Shown in pieces: positions 1 to 34,098 of a stretch of DNA of 64,000 nt. This DNA is from Panulirus ornatus. Taxonomy: Eukaryota; Arthropoda; Malacostraca; Decapoda; Palinuridae. The notes below the pieces were generated by a model. The model did no database searches, was not told the DNA's origin, and saw only the letters and a program-made list of their open reading frames with translations. Position numbers and translations under genes: made by a program. The stretch's first letter is position 1. The number at the start of each line of letters is the position of its first letter. Where the stretch lies: assembly GCF_036320965.1 (NCBI RefSeq), contig NC_092271.1:29209536-29273535 (forward strand), given 5' to 3'.

Positions 1-1603
1 GATCAGGTGTTTGCTTTGAAGAATGTATGTGAGAAATACTTAGAAAAGCAAATGGATCTGTATGTAGCATTTATGGATCTGGAGAAGGCATATGATAGAG
101 ATACTCTGTGGAAGGTATTAAGAATATATGGTGTGGGAGGCAAGTTGTTACAAGCAGTGAAAAGTTTTTATCGAGGATGTAAGGCATGTGTATGTGTAGG
201 AAGAGAGGAGAGTGATTGGTTCTCAGTGAATGTAGGTTTGTGGCAGGGGGGGGTGATGTCTCCATGATTGTTTAATTTGTTTATGGATGGGGTTGTTAGG
301 GAGATGAATGCAAGAGTTTTGGAAAGAGGGGCAAGTATGCAGTCTGTTGTGGATGAGAGAGCTTGGGAAGTGAGTCAGTTGTTGTTCGCTGATGATACAG
401 CACTGGTGGCTGATTCATGTGAGAAACTGCAGAGCTAGTGACTGAGTTTGGTAAAGTGTGTGAAAGAAGAAAGCTGAGAGTAAATGGGAATAAGAGTAAG
501 GTTATTAGGTACAGTAGGATTGAGGGTCAAGTCAATTGGGAGGTAAGTTTGAATGTAGAAAAACTGGAGCAAGTGAAGTGTTTTAGATATCTGGGAGTGG
601 ATTTGGCAGCGGATGGAACCATGGAAGCGGAAGTGAATCATAGGGTGGGGGAGGGGGCAAAAATTCTGGCAGCCTTGAAGAATGTGTGGAAGTCGAGAAC
701 ATAATCTTGGAAAGCAAAAATGGGTATGTTTGAAGGAATGGTGGTTCCAACGTTGTATGGTTGTGAGGCATGGGCTATGGATAGAGTTGTGCGCAGGAGG
801 GTGGATGTGCTGGAAATGAGAGGTTTGAGGACAATATGTGGTGTGAGGTGGTTTGATCGAGTAAGTGATAATAGGGTAAGAGAGGTGTGTGGTAATAAAA
901 AGTGTGGTTGAGAGAACAGAAGAGGGTGTTTTGAAATGGTTTGGTCACATGGAGAGAATGAGTGACAAAAGATTGACCAAGAGGATATATGTGTCAGAGG
1001 TGGAGGGAACGAGAAGTGGGAGACCAAATTGTAGGTGGAAAGATGGAGTGAAAAAGATTTTGAGTGATCGGGGCCTGAACATGCAGGATGGTGAAAGGTG
1101 TGCAAGGAATAGAATGAATTGGAACGATGTGGTATACTGGGGTCGACATGCTGTCAATGGATTGAACCAGGGCATGTGAAGCGTCTGGGGTAAACCAGGG
1201 AAAGTTGTGTGGGGCCTGGATGTGGAAAGGGAGCTGTGGTTTCGGTGCAATATTACATGACAGCTAGAGACTGAGTGTGAACGAATGGGGCCTTTGTTGT
1301 CTTTTCCTAGCGCAACCTCGCACACATGAGGGGGAGGGGGTTGTTATTCCATGTGTGGTGGGGTGGCGATGGGAATGAATAAAGGTAGACAGTATGAATT
1401 ATGTACATGGGTATATATGTATATGTCTGTGGGTGTATATATATGTATACACTGAGATGTATAGGTATGTATATGCGCTGTGTGTGGACATGTATGTATA
1501 TACATGTGTAGGTGGGTGGGTTGGGCCATTCTTTCGTCTGTTTCCTTGCGCTACCTCGCTAACGCGGGAGACAGCGACAAAGCAAAAATAAATAAATATA
1601 ATC
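1..1603 (+). mobile_element. RTE-clade LINE, 3' portion, cut by window edge
   Basis: Reading on the plus strand gives RT core, C-terminal region, 3' UTR and tail. The RT starts at the VFALKNVCEKYLEK stretch and includes AFMDLEKAYDR. It is broken by a TGA after the VMSP motif (about position 266), a deletion in the DRVDRD motif and several frameshifts. The C-terminal part (720-1180) carries LKWFGHMERMS and the GRP-W-DG motif typical of RTE elements. The 3' UTR (1180-1600) contains two copies of a CGC-ACCTCGC module (1301-1322, 1538-1575) and ends in an A-rich AAATAAATAAATA tail. It lies in the SPT16 intron downstream of exon 1661-1809. The copy is inactive; its 5' part is outside the window. 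Confidence 0.9.
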
Positions 1604-1626
1604 ACAATTCACACACTTGTATATTA

Positions 1627-24814
<23,188 letters not shown>

Positions 24815-24960
24815 TGCGCCTAAGATGATGTCCCGGTGTATTCTGCCTACAGAATTATGACAACAAACACCGGGAAATGGCGCGAGAAAAACCACCACCA
24901 CAATGTTGCCGCCGCCAACTGACGCCCGACCTGCGCAACACAAAATCCTGCTTTTTTATT
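24815..24960 (-). promoter_or_regulatory. SPT16 5' UTR / proximal promoter
   Basis: The ~140 bp upstream of the SPT16 ATG are much richer in G+C and CpG than the flanks (GTCAGTTGGCGGCGGCAAC, TTTTCTCGCGCCATTTCCC). This looks like a TATA-less housekeeping promoter. The CGCGCCATTT block loosely resembles YY1- and E2F-type sites, but no exact consensus is present and no start site can be fixed. Confidence 0.45.
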
Positions 24961-25559
24961 TGTTGTTGTTGGTCTCGAGCTTGAGGGATATTAGTTGTAA
25001 AACAGAGAGAGTATTCAGCACCTCCTAACAAAATTTAAAGTACTTTAGCTTATCTCGCAATCTGTAGTCTATGCTTGGTAAATCTACATAAATTCGGAAG
25101 AAATTTCCGGCTTGATAATTCTGCTATGTTATACTGAAATTAATGTGTGAAACAAAGTCTGCAAGCAAACATAGAAATAACACATCACTGTGATTTACCT
25201 TTTCGTTCAAATGCACAACTTGATAACTAATAGGGTGTTTACCTTTTAAGTGATCAGTAGTATATGTTCATCCCTATGACTTTTACGTTTGTGACCTTTT
25301 CTGATGAATGTCTGCATCAAAAATATGAAGTGTTCCTTGGTCTGAATGCATTGAATCTGCAAGGCATGCTCTTGATTATTTTACTTCCACTTTGATAAGC
25401 AACTTAAGAATTTCATGTATTCTATTTCATTACTCTAAAGTATGAAGATTTTACAACGGTGAATTGACAGCATATCTTTCGAGAAGTAAGACAGAGAAGT
25501 ATCCCAGAAACCGCGCAAGAGAACAAAACTACCACTACTGGTAACTAAAGGGAAGATGA

Positions 25560-26330
25560 TACTGCTTATGTTGAAGACAGGAGGTGAAGTCCCTGGATGT
25601 TGGTGCATAAAGATGAGGTGATGCAGGGTTCCATGTGGATGCTGCACGAGGGAAGGGTGATGCAAATTTCCTGTCGTGTTCCTGCACGAAAGGAAAGTGG
25701 GGCAGAGGTCACGTAAGGCGACTGCATGAGGGAATGAGGGAAAAGTCCTGTAAACGTCCCGTGATGCTGCTGCATAGAGAGATGATGCGGGGTCCTTTAT
25801 TGCTGCTGCACGAGTAATATGTGATACAGGTGTCCTGTGGTGCTGCTGCACGAGTAATATGTGATACAGGTGTCCTGTGGTGCTGCTGCACGAGGAAGTC
25901 ATGCAGGGGTCCTTTGGTGCTGCTGCAAGAGGGGGAGGTGATACAGGGGTCCTCTGGTGCTGCTGCACGAAAGAGAAGTCATGCAAAAGTTCTTTGGTGC
26001 TGTTGCATGAGGATGAAGTGATGGAGGGGTCCTGTGGTGCTGCTGCACGAAAGGGGTCATGCAGGGATCTTTTGGTGCTGTTGCACGTGGGTGAAGTGAT
26101 GGAGGGGTCCTGTGGTGCTGTTGCACGAGGTTAAAGTGATGGAGAGGTTCTGTGGTGCTGCTGCACAAGAGAGAGGTGATGCAGGGGTCATGTGGTGTTG
26201 CTGCACGAGATGATGCAGGTGTCCTATGGTGCTGCTGCATGAGGGTTAAGTGATGCAGGGGTCCTGTGGTGCTGCTGCATGAGGAGAGATGATGCGGAAT
26301 CTTGTGGTGCTGTTGTAGGAAGGAGTACAT
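25560..26330. repeat. Minisatellite, ~40-bp unit, about 17 copies
   Basis: Diverged tandem units built on GGTGCTGCTGCACGA and GTGATGCAGGGGTCCTG. Two consecutive units at 25801-25880 are identical over 40 bp; others vary from about 34 to 43 bp. Being repetitive in every frame, it yields spurious open frames on both strands. It lies 0.75 kb upstream of the SPT16 start codon. Confidence 0.92.
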
Positions 26331-28009
26331 GGAAAGGATGGGTAGCAGATGACCTGATGGGTGACGAGGTTGTCTACTGCAAGAAAGTAACAGTATCCCA
26401 AGTTTTTTTTATTTGTGTACATACACAGAAATATGATAGTAAGCCAGAAGACTCCCCACACACCATTACTTTCGGCACATCGGTCGAGCGTAGCGTAACA
26501 GTTAAAGAGGTGCAGTATGGAGAATACATACTAACATGAAAATGACATATCAAAATGTGAATGGAAGATATATCTGGTTCTGATTTAGAAAATCAAATAT
26601 TAGAAGAATTCAGCCAAGCCCAGCAAATAAATCAAGGAAAAGATGTAAGGCCTCTCTAAAAGGATGAATGAAATAGACAATATAGGAGAGGAAAATCGGT
26701 ACCATGGAAAATGATTATGGTCATAACGTAGGTGGCGCATTGAGTGGCGAGGAGCCCCAGGCCCTTATCGAAGGCAACACTTTCCTGAGGTCTGCATGTT
26801 GAGGAGGTTCATGAAATGCGGTTTAAGCCCAACACAGCCGGAACAACTGCTATTAGAGTCAGATATATGCATATATGTATATGAATCTGATATTGCAGTG
26901 TTACAAGAACTAAATACATACCTAATTGATGTAGAGCATATGCTTTCTTTATTCTTAAATATATACTGTCCTATGGTTTCGTATTCAGAATCACGTGACG
27001 TCAGTGACATTTCAGGGTGAGGGGGTGGCGTCCCCTGGTGCTTTACAGCAACAAAAATTAATAACAATGATTTATTCATTATTTTCTTTACAATAATTCA
27101 AGCTCTATTGGTCTCCTAAAAGGAAAGTGAATAAATATGTACGATTATTTAGCTGTTTCAGTGATGTACAGGAATGAATCACTGAAACATTTGTCACTAT
27201 CTTTCGAAAAAGACATGTTTATGAAAAAAAATTCTCTATTTGCAAAAGCATAACATTTTGTTTTAACGAACAAAACACCCTTAATTGTTGCAATTTGCTT
27301 TTTATCAAATATCGTAGACCTGTTTTCATAGAAAAATGGTCGTCGGTTTAACAACAAACCTCTCTATAACCGATGTATTCATGAAACTGAATACATCTGT
27401 TGTACATAAGTCTGTTCTCAAACCAACGACCATTTATATGAAAATAATCTAACATTAATGACCTATTTCGATATCTAAATAACCCCAAAAGCGCCAAGTT
27501 TTCTGATACAGTATGTTCTCATATTACACTGTAGCTTTTCATCATTATCTTGGGGAGTTCATAAATACCCCCTTCACCTTGATCAAATGTTGGATACACG
27601 TCTCTTTAAAGTAATGAACGTGAACACTGGCGCAGTACATTACTGAAACATCCCGCAGCCCAACACACACACACACACCTGTGACACTCTACTCAACACA
27701 CAAATAATGCTTACAAAAGGAAAAAAGACGAAGTCATTTGGCCGCATTGTTTCCTCAGAGTTGGCCAAAGTAGCGAAGCTGTAATTTCATTTTAAGCATT
27801 CATAATGTTTTACGTATTCCCAGATCAGTTTAGTTCACCTGCCTTTTTCTGATGATGTATCAGATTTACTGCACTCCTGTTTGCCATGTATAGTTATCTT
27901 AAGTGCTTAAATGCCACATTTATTTTAAATGGTCAAATCCTATAATGAAAATGTTGTACTTGAGGATATTGATTTTTTTGATTTTTTTTTTTTTTTTTTA
28001 GAAATTAAT
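26331..28009. other. Intergenic sequence with fold-back repeats
   Basis: No coding similarity. Contains the composite TCACGTGACGTCAGTGA (26991-27007), an inverted repeat GTTTCAGTGAT/ATCACTGAAAC (27155-27165, 27178-27188), a larger fold-back listed separately, a short (AC)n near 27664 and poly(T) near 27980. Confidence 0.6.
27323..27444. repeat. Fold-back (imperfect palindrome)
   Basis: The outer arm around AAATGGTCGTCGGTTT (27323-27349) pairs with AAACCAACGACCATTT (27420-27444). An inner perfect 10-bp stem GATGTATTCA/TGAATACATC (27372-27381, 27388-27397) has the loop TGAAAC. This could be a MITE relic or a transcribed hairpin. Confidence 0.7.
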
Positions 28010-28500
28010 GATCAACTACGTAACAAAATAAGTGGGACGTAGGCCCCCGCTCAGACACTAGTGGTAGACGAGAGTTCATGATCAGGTAGGAGAAATTAGT
28101 AATGAACAAGATTCAATATAGTAGGAGATTTTAACATACCGATATCTAAATGAGGAGAATCCTTTTCCAGGAGTTCCGGGCTTGGACTTTACCTAAATTT
28201 GCTTGATAGTGCCCTGATCCAATTAGTCAAGAAACCTACTCGCGACGAGAATACATTAGGTTTATTTTTAACTACATTGAGGATCTTGTTAATAATGTTT
28301 AAGTTGCAGAAAAGTTTGACACAAGTGATTACCGACATATTACTATTGAGGTCGCTTTCAACACTGCATGTAATGTTGCTCAGCATAACAGTCGCGAAAA
28401 AATACCCAATTTCAAACGTACAAATTTCAATAAAAATTTACATTTGTTCTTGGCAAACCTGGCATGATATGGTCGATAAAACTAACATGAACGTAGAGTG

Positions 28501-30715
28501 GAAAAACATCAGTAAAACCTTTAACTATCGTCCTATTGCTTTGACATCTATCATTTCCAAAGTCTTTGAATCCCTCCTTAACTCCCATATCCTTAAACTC
28601 TTCAAGAATCACAGCCTTCTCTCTGATCACCAGTATGGCTTCCGTAAGGCGAGATCCACTGGTGATATTCTTTCCTATCTTACTAATGTCTGGTCATCAT
28701 CCCTGAAAGACTTGAGGAAGTCATTTGTAGTTGCCTTTGATATATCCAAGGCTTTTGATAGGGTGTGGCAACAGGGTCTCATCTCTTAAGCTCCCCTCTT
28801 TTTTGACTTCCATCCTTCATATATAGCTTCTTCTCAGGCCGATCTATATCTGTGCTTGATGATAGATCATCCTTCCCATCCCTTTCTCCATCAACCGGGG
28901 TGTCCCTAAAGGTTCTGTCCTGTCCCTTATACATTTTCTCCTTTTTACATCGATTTTCTTTCCGCCACAAATAATCCAATTCACTAATCCACATCCTTCA
29001 ATTCTTCTCCCTCTTCTCTCATTCAATCTGCATCTCGTCTTGCCACAGCTTCCTCAATAAACTGACTTGGACAGGGTATCTCAATGGGGCACACAAAAAC
29101 TTGTTAAGTTTAATGCCTTCAAGACCCGATTTCTACCCAGCTCTCTATCGAAAACTCCTCACAATTCTCGTATCTCCTTTGACAGTTCAGTAATTACACC
29201 TCCTGACTCATTGGACATACTTGGTATTACTGTAACATCCACTCTTTCTTGGAAGCCCCACATTACAGGAATAGCTAAGAGTGCCTCTTAAGAAACTAAG
29301 TGTCCTATTTAGATGTCGAAACTTCTGCTCTGGACAGTTGCTCCATTTATTCAAGGGACTGAATCTTCCTTGTATGGAATACTGCTCTCACATTTGGGGT
29401 GGTTCTAGCTATACATACTTACTTGACAGAGTCGAGTCGAAAGCGGTCCGACAAAAAAATTTCCCAGGCTAACTTCCAAACTTGACCCCCTTGCCTTACA
29501 CCGCAACGTTGGTTCACTTTTCCTCTTCTGAAGGTATTTACTTTGGTTTTTGCTCCCAAGAGCTGGCTGCTTGTGTACCCACACCACTAGCTGGACCATG
29601 CAATACTCGGCAAGCTGCTGCATGGTTATTGTGTGGCCATCGGATCTAAAGGGTGGGCCATTTTGATACGTGCTTCTTTCCCTACATGTCGAAGCTTTGG
29701 AACTCTCTACCTTCTCATGTCTTTTCAAATAACTATGATCTGGCACATTTCAACAGACAGGTTTTTAACTTCCAAAATTCTTATATACTTTCCCTTGTCT
29801 TTTCTCTTTCCGTTTCATAATTCTTTTTTTTTTTTTTTTTGCTTTGTCGCTGTCTCCAGCGTTTGCGAGGTAGCGCAAGGAAACAGACGAAAGAAATGGC
29901 CCAACCCACCCCCATACACATGTATATACATACGTCCACACACGCAAATATACATACCTACACAGCTTTCCATGGTTTACTCCAGACGCTTCACATGCCC
30001 CGATTCAATCCACTGACAGCACGTCAACCCCGGTATACCACATCGCTCCAATTCACTCTATTCCTTGCCCTCCTTTCACCCTCCTGCATGTTCAGGCCCC
30101 GATCACACAAAATCTTTTTCACTCCATCTTTCCACCTCCAATTTGGTCTCCCTCTTCTCCTCATTCCCTCCACCTCCGACACATATATCCTCTTGGTCAA
30201 TCTTTCCTCACTCATTCTCTCCATGTGCCCAAACCATTTCAAAACACCCTCTTCTGCTCTCTCAACCACGCTCTTTTTATTTCCACACATCTCTCTTACC
30301 CTTACGTTACTTACTCGATCAAACCACCTCACACCACACATTGTCCTCAAACATCTCATTTCCAGCACATCCATCCTCCTGCGCACAACTCTATCCATAG
30401 CCCACGCCTCGCAACCATACAACATTGTTGGAACCACTATTCCTTCAAACATACCCATTTTTGCTTTCCGAGATAATGTTCTCGACTTCCACACATTCTT
30501 CAAGGCTCCCAGAATTTTCGCCCCCTCCCCCACCCTATGATCCACTTCCGCTTCCATGGTTCCATCCGCTGCCAGATCCACTCCCAGATATCTAAAACAC
30601 TTCACTTCCTCCAGTTCTTTCTATATATCAATTAAGGGTCAGCCTTGGCATGGATCTTGCCCGTGGCTGGAGCCTTCAACATACCATGAAGAATAGATGG
30701 AAAATATGTGCCAGT
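28501..30715 (+). mobile_element. LINE-J (Jockey/CR1-superfamily), split by RTE
   Basis: The RT fragment reads YRPIALTSIISKVFESLLNS, DHQYGFRKARSTGDILSYLT and AFDISKAFDRVWQQGL (28530-28785). Later come FNAFKTRFLPSSLSKTP, LDILGITVTSTLSWKPHI, and LNLPCMEYCSHIWGGSSYTY with LLDRVESKAV (29067-29440). There are several frameshifts and no open catalytic D-D region. The 3' UTR is interrupted at about 29819 by an antisense RTE and resumes at about 30625 (GTGGCTGGAGCC). Confidence 0.82.
29819..30624 (-). mobile_element. RTE LINE, antisense, inserted in LINE-J
   Basis: Poly(T) 29824-29840 and terminal module GTTTGCGAGGTAGCGCAAGG at left. Then the shortened 3' UTR and an open C-terminal frame 30024-30605 (MKCFRYLGVDLAADGTM to GRPNWRWKDG). 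5'-truncated at CACTTCCTCCAGTTC. TTCTTT occurs at both edges as a possible target duplication. Confidence 0.9.
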
Positions 30716-31430
30716 GTGTATTAGATGGTCTATTTCTAAAACGAAGCCATGGTGGTGGTACGGTGAAATAAAGAAGCATCTATATTCTAAGAAACTCAAG
30801 AGAACCCAGTAACCATCATGATAGAGTAAGGTATGTAAATTGGCGGAGAGAAAGAGCCATTAGATAATGTAAACACCAATATGAAGCGTATAATGCTGAA
30901 AACAGCAAATGAAACCTTATGGAGTTTTACTGTTATGTTAGAAGCGAGAGTCATTACACAGCCAATAGATTCATTAATGACGGAAAACCGTGACTTGGTT
31001 CAGGGCAACGAAGCCATGACAAAAATATCAAATGACTTTTCTGCATCTGTAATTATGATCGAAAACACGATCCACGTCCTGAACCTAGTTTCACTGATGA
31101 AAGATGGGAACATTCTTCAACAGATTGACATAAAAGCCGAAGACACTTTCAGCAGTAAATGAAATGAAAATAGACGTTTCATTTGTGAACAATGATTAGA
31201 GGCAAAAAATGAGATAGATAAGCCCTCGACTGCCCTTTTCAGCTAGAAAGGTTACAACTTACTGCCCAGAAATTATTGTCCTATTAGCTTAACGTCTTTA
31301 GTTGAAAACCTTATAGAAACCATCATTCAAGACAGATCTGTAAACCATTTGGAGGATCACTTCTTAAATAAACGATTCCCAGGAGTTGTTTCCGGAGTGG
31401 TAGAGGATTTTTTTCTTTTACTTTTCTCAT

Positions 31431-33147
31431 AATGACCGATACTGAACCAGCAAAACATACCTCAAGCAAAGGATGCTTCAGGTGCAAGAAATAAAGTGAG
31501 TAGAAAGGAGTACAGTAATTATCTGGGCTCTGCATTGATCTGTAGACCTGACTCTCATAAAGAGTAAGGTTATACAAAGAAGGAAAGACAAATGAAAGCA
31601 AGGAATTATAAAGCTTAGCTGTTCCGGAGAAGGAAGTATTATAACGGTCAGCTCATCAGTGGCCACGCCCCACTATATATATATGACTGGTGTAGAGATG
31701 TAGCCATCTTTGTGCCTCATTGCGACCTACAATGAAGGATGGTTGAAGAGGTGGTGTCGGGAATATGAATGAGACAGAAAGCTTTTGTTTCCATTTTAGT
31801 TAATCCTATTGATATGCCGTATGCCTTACAAGTTGAAGCATGTTCACAGACACTACCCTCCCCCCCACCTCTACCTTCATACTTTGTCAAAGCATGAAGG
31901 GTGGGTGTGCCACTCCTGGCTCTCGCACTGTTTGTGCTCCATAAAGGGCCTTAGGTCCAATGGATTCAAGGTTACCTTGTATGGTACATTTTTCACAAAC
32001 GATATCACCGAAATTTTAGTGTGAAAATGAACTGTTGGATCACGAAGAAGATATAGTAGTTGTGATAGTTACAAAAAAATCCCAGGAACTTAGTGTGACG
32101 GTGAAATGTGCATATCATGAAGGTGTCGGCAACTATTGTTAATTTTTGCACTTTCTTTTCAGAATGAACAAAAATAGAAGAATGATTACTGAAAAAAAAA
32201 GCCAAATAGGAAGCAAAGAGTGATGTTTTTGGTGAACTTGGTGTTGCTTCACACCCTACTTTGGAGACTGTTGGTGATAATAGTGAGAATGACGATATTG
32301 GCAACATGGACGAATTGAAGTGGAGCTCATGTACAAAAAAGACGAGGGGAATGAGTACACACATTAAAAATAAGATCTCACATATATGTTCCATGAATTT
32401 CGAAAAGATCGATACGATTCTTGTCTCGATAGGGTTGGTGAACATGAGAAAATTTCCAAATGATTACGTTAGCCCCACTTTATAGCTATTTTCATCTAAA
32501 TATGAAGTCATTATAACTTTTAATATGAGAAAAATGACAGGAAATGTCGCTAACAATCGATATATACAATATCATGGAAGCAGGGCTGCCAGTGTATAGC
32601 CAGACGAATAATCATTTCTCAAAATCCTTCGTCCATGGTGTCACATTTTTTCACAAAAACTAGTAAAGTATGGTGTGTACATGCCTAATGTTAATAATGA
32701 TGATAGTGATGGGGTGCCAACGTGTTGCAACTTCAGAAAATCACGCCTTTCCTCTGCTTCTCCTCGCACAGCACCACCACCTGTTGCTGCCCCACCTGGT
32801 GCTCCTGTTGCTTCTACATCTGCTGCTGTCGACAACTCGACTTCCAAGAGGCAACGCACCATGGAGCCAGAGGGGGACGCTCATAAGCATAATCTTGTGA
32901 GATTTACTAGGCAGATCCTTCAAGGCCTAGATGAACATTGGTGGTGGATGTGGCCCACACTTGAGGGGTATTTAGAGAACCAAATTCAGATGTCTTTTTG
33001 GTAGGACTGATACAAAGATAACATCAGCAGTATGTATAACCATAACAAAGGTAAGCAATTAACGGCTAATTACTGTGAAATGTGTATTCTCCCACTTTCT
33101 CGTTCTGAAAGATTTCAATTTTCCAAGAATTTATTGAAATACCACAA
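31431..33147. other. Intergenic, no recognised element
   Basis: 1.7 kb without a repeat family I can name. It contains one compositionally unusual open frame at 32675-33004, listed separately. Confidence 0.5.
32675..33004 (+). CDS. Unrecognised open frame, possibly spurious
   Basis: 109 codons starting MYMPNVNNDDSDGVPTCC, with an Ala/Pro/Ser-rich middle (RTAPPPVAAPPGAPVASTSA) and a Trp-rich end (EHWWWMWPTLEGYL). It has more balanced codon content than its AT-rich surroundings, but I recognise no family and see no intact splice or start context. It could be a fragment of a mobile-element or host exon. Confidence 0.2.
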   Translation: MYMPNVNNDDSDGVPTCCNFRKSRLSSASPRTAPPPVAAPPGAPVASTSAAVDNSTSKRQRTMEPEGDAHKHNLVRFTRQILQGLDEHWWWMWPTLEGYLENQIQMSFW

Positions 33148-33285
33148 GCTCTTCACCATTTCCATTCACAACGCTGCATACCCCATGTAGGCCAATTATA
33201 CCCTCAACTGCCACATTACTCACCTTCACATTTAAATCATCCACCACTAAAATCTGGTCTCATGCAAATCTGCAGACACACTTAC
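33148..33285 (-). mobile_element. Old RTE endonuclease fragment, inverted 5' part
   Basis: Antisense to the endonuclease region (AGCTCTTCACCATTTCCATT, TATACCCTCAACTGCCACAT, corresponding to GDLN-KVSNVAVEG and NGNGEEL). Joined at 33286 to a sense RTE 3' end, as expected from twin priming. Confidence 0.75.
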
Positions 33286-33655
33286 TTAGCTGAGAGGCAT
33301 GCAAAGAATAGAGTGAATTGGAACGATGTGGTATACTGGGATCGATGTGATGTCAATGGAGTGAACCAGGGCATGTGAAACATCTGGGCTAAACCATGAA
33401 AAGGTCTGTGGGGCCTGGATGTGGATAGAGAGCAGAGGTTTTGATGCATTACACGACAGCTAGAGACTGAGTGTGAATGAATGTGGCCTTTTTTGTCTTT
33501 TCCTGGCAATACATTGCTGAAGCAGGGGGTAGTGATGCTGTTTCCTGTGGGATGGGGTAGCACCAGGAATGGTTGAAGGCAAGCTTGTAGGAATTTGTAT
33601 ATGTGTGTTTGTTTATATATGTTGATGTGTATATGTGTGTGTATTGGCATTTATG
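33286..33655 (+). mobile_element. Old RTE 3' UTR, sense part of a twin-primed copy
   Basis: Starts at the end of the ORF (AGGCATGCAAAGAATAGAGT) and continues through the 3' UTR with the internal module (TTTTCCTGGCAATACATTGC) to TG/TA-rich sequence. Confidence 0.75.
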
Positions 33656-33659
33656 GGTA

Positions 33660-34098
33660 TATATTCATTCCCATCGCCACCCCGCCACACATGAAATGAC
33701 AACCCCCTCCTCCTGCATGTGCGCGAGGTAGCACTAGGAAAAGACAACAAAGGCTACATTCGTTCACACTCAGTATCTAGCTGTCATGTATAATGCACCG
33801 AAACCACAGCTCCCTTTCCACATCCAGGCCCCACAAAACTTTCCATGGTTTACCACAGACACTTCACATGCCCTGGTTCAATCCATTGACAGCACGTCCA
33901 CTCTGGTATACCACTCTATTCCTTGCACCCCTTTCACCCTCCTGTATGTTCAGGCCCTGGTCACTCAAAATCTATTTCACTCCATCCTTCCACATCCAAT
34001 TTGGTCTCTCACTTCTCGTTCCCTCCACCTCTGACACATATATCCTCTTTGTCAATCTTTCCACCTTCATTCTTTCCAAGTGACCAAACCATTTCAAT
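33660..34098 (-). mobile_element. RTE 3' portion, antisense arm of a head-to-head pair
   Basis: 3' UTR at left with GCGCGAGGTAGCACTAGGAA near 33721, then the C-terminal region in antisense (degraded GRPN-W-DG and LKWFGHLE). It stops at CCAAACCATTTCAA and joins sense RT sequence. Confidence 0.82.

Larger units (their letters stand above)
28010..31430 (+). mobile_element. LINE-X (CR1/L2-like), split by a nested LINE-J
   Basis: The left part 28010-28500 encodes a decayed endonuclease C-terminus (VGDFNIPIS, then LIQLVKKPTRDENTLGLFLT) and the start of the linker. The right part 30716-31430 continues the linker (KPWWWYGEIKKHL-like, then NRDLVQGNEAMTKISNDFSA) and the RT entry (NYCPISLTSLVENLIETII). 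With the J insertion removed the two parts read in order, so one old element was split. It has many stops. Confidence 0.68.

Noticed and set aside
25435..25986. Repetitive open frames over the 25.5-26.3 kb region
   Set aside because: Every frame is repetitive because of the 40-bp minisatellite; no splice or start support.
25560..26330. CRISPR array
   Set aside because: No constant repeat with unique spacers; the units are contiguous and diverged, and the genome is eukaryotic.
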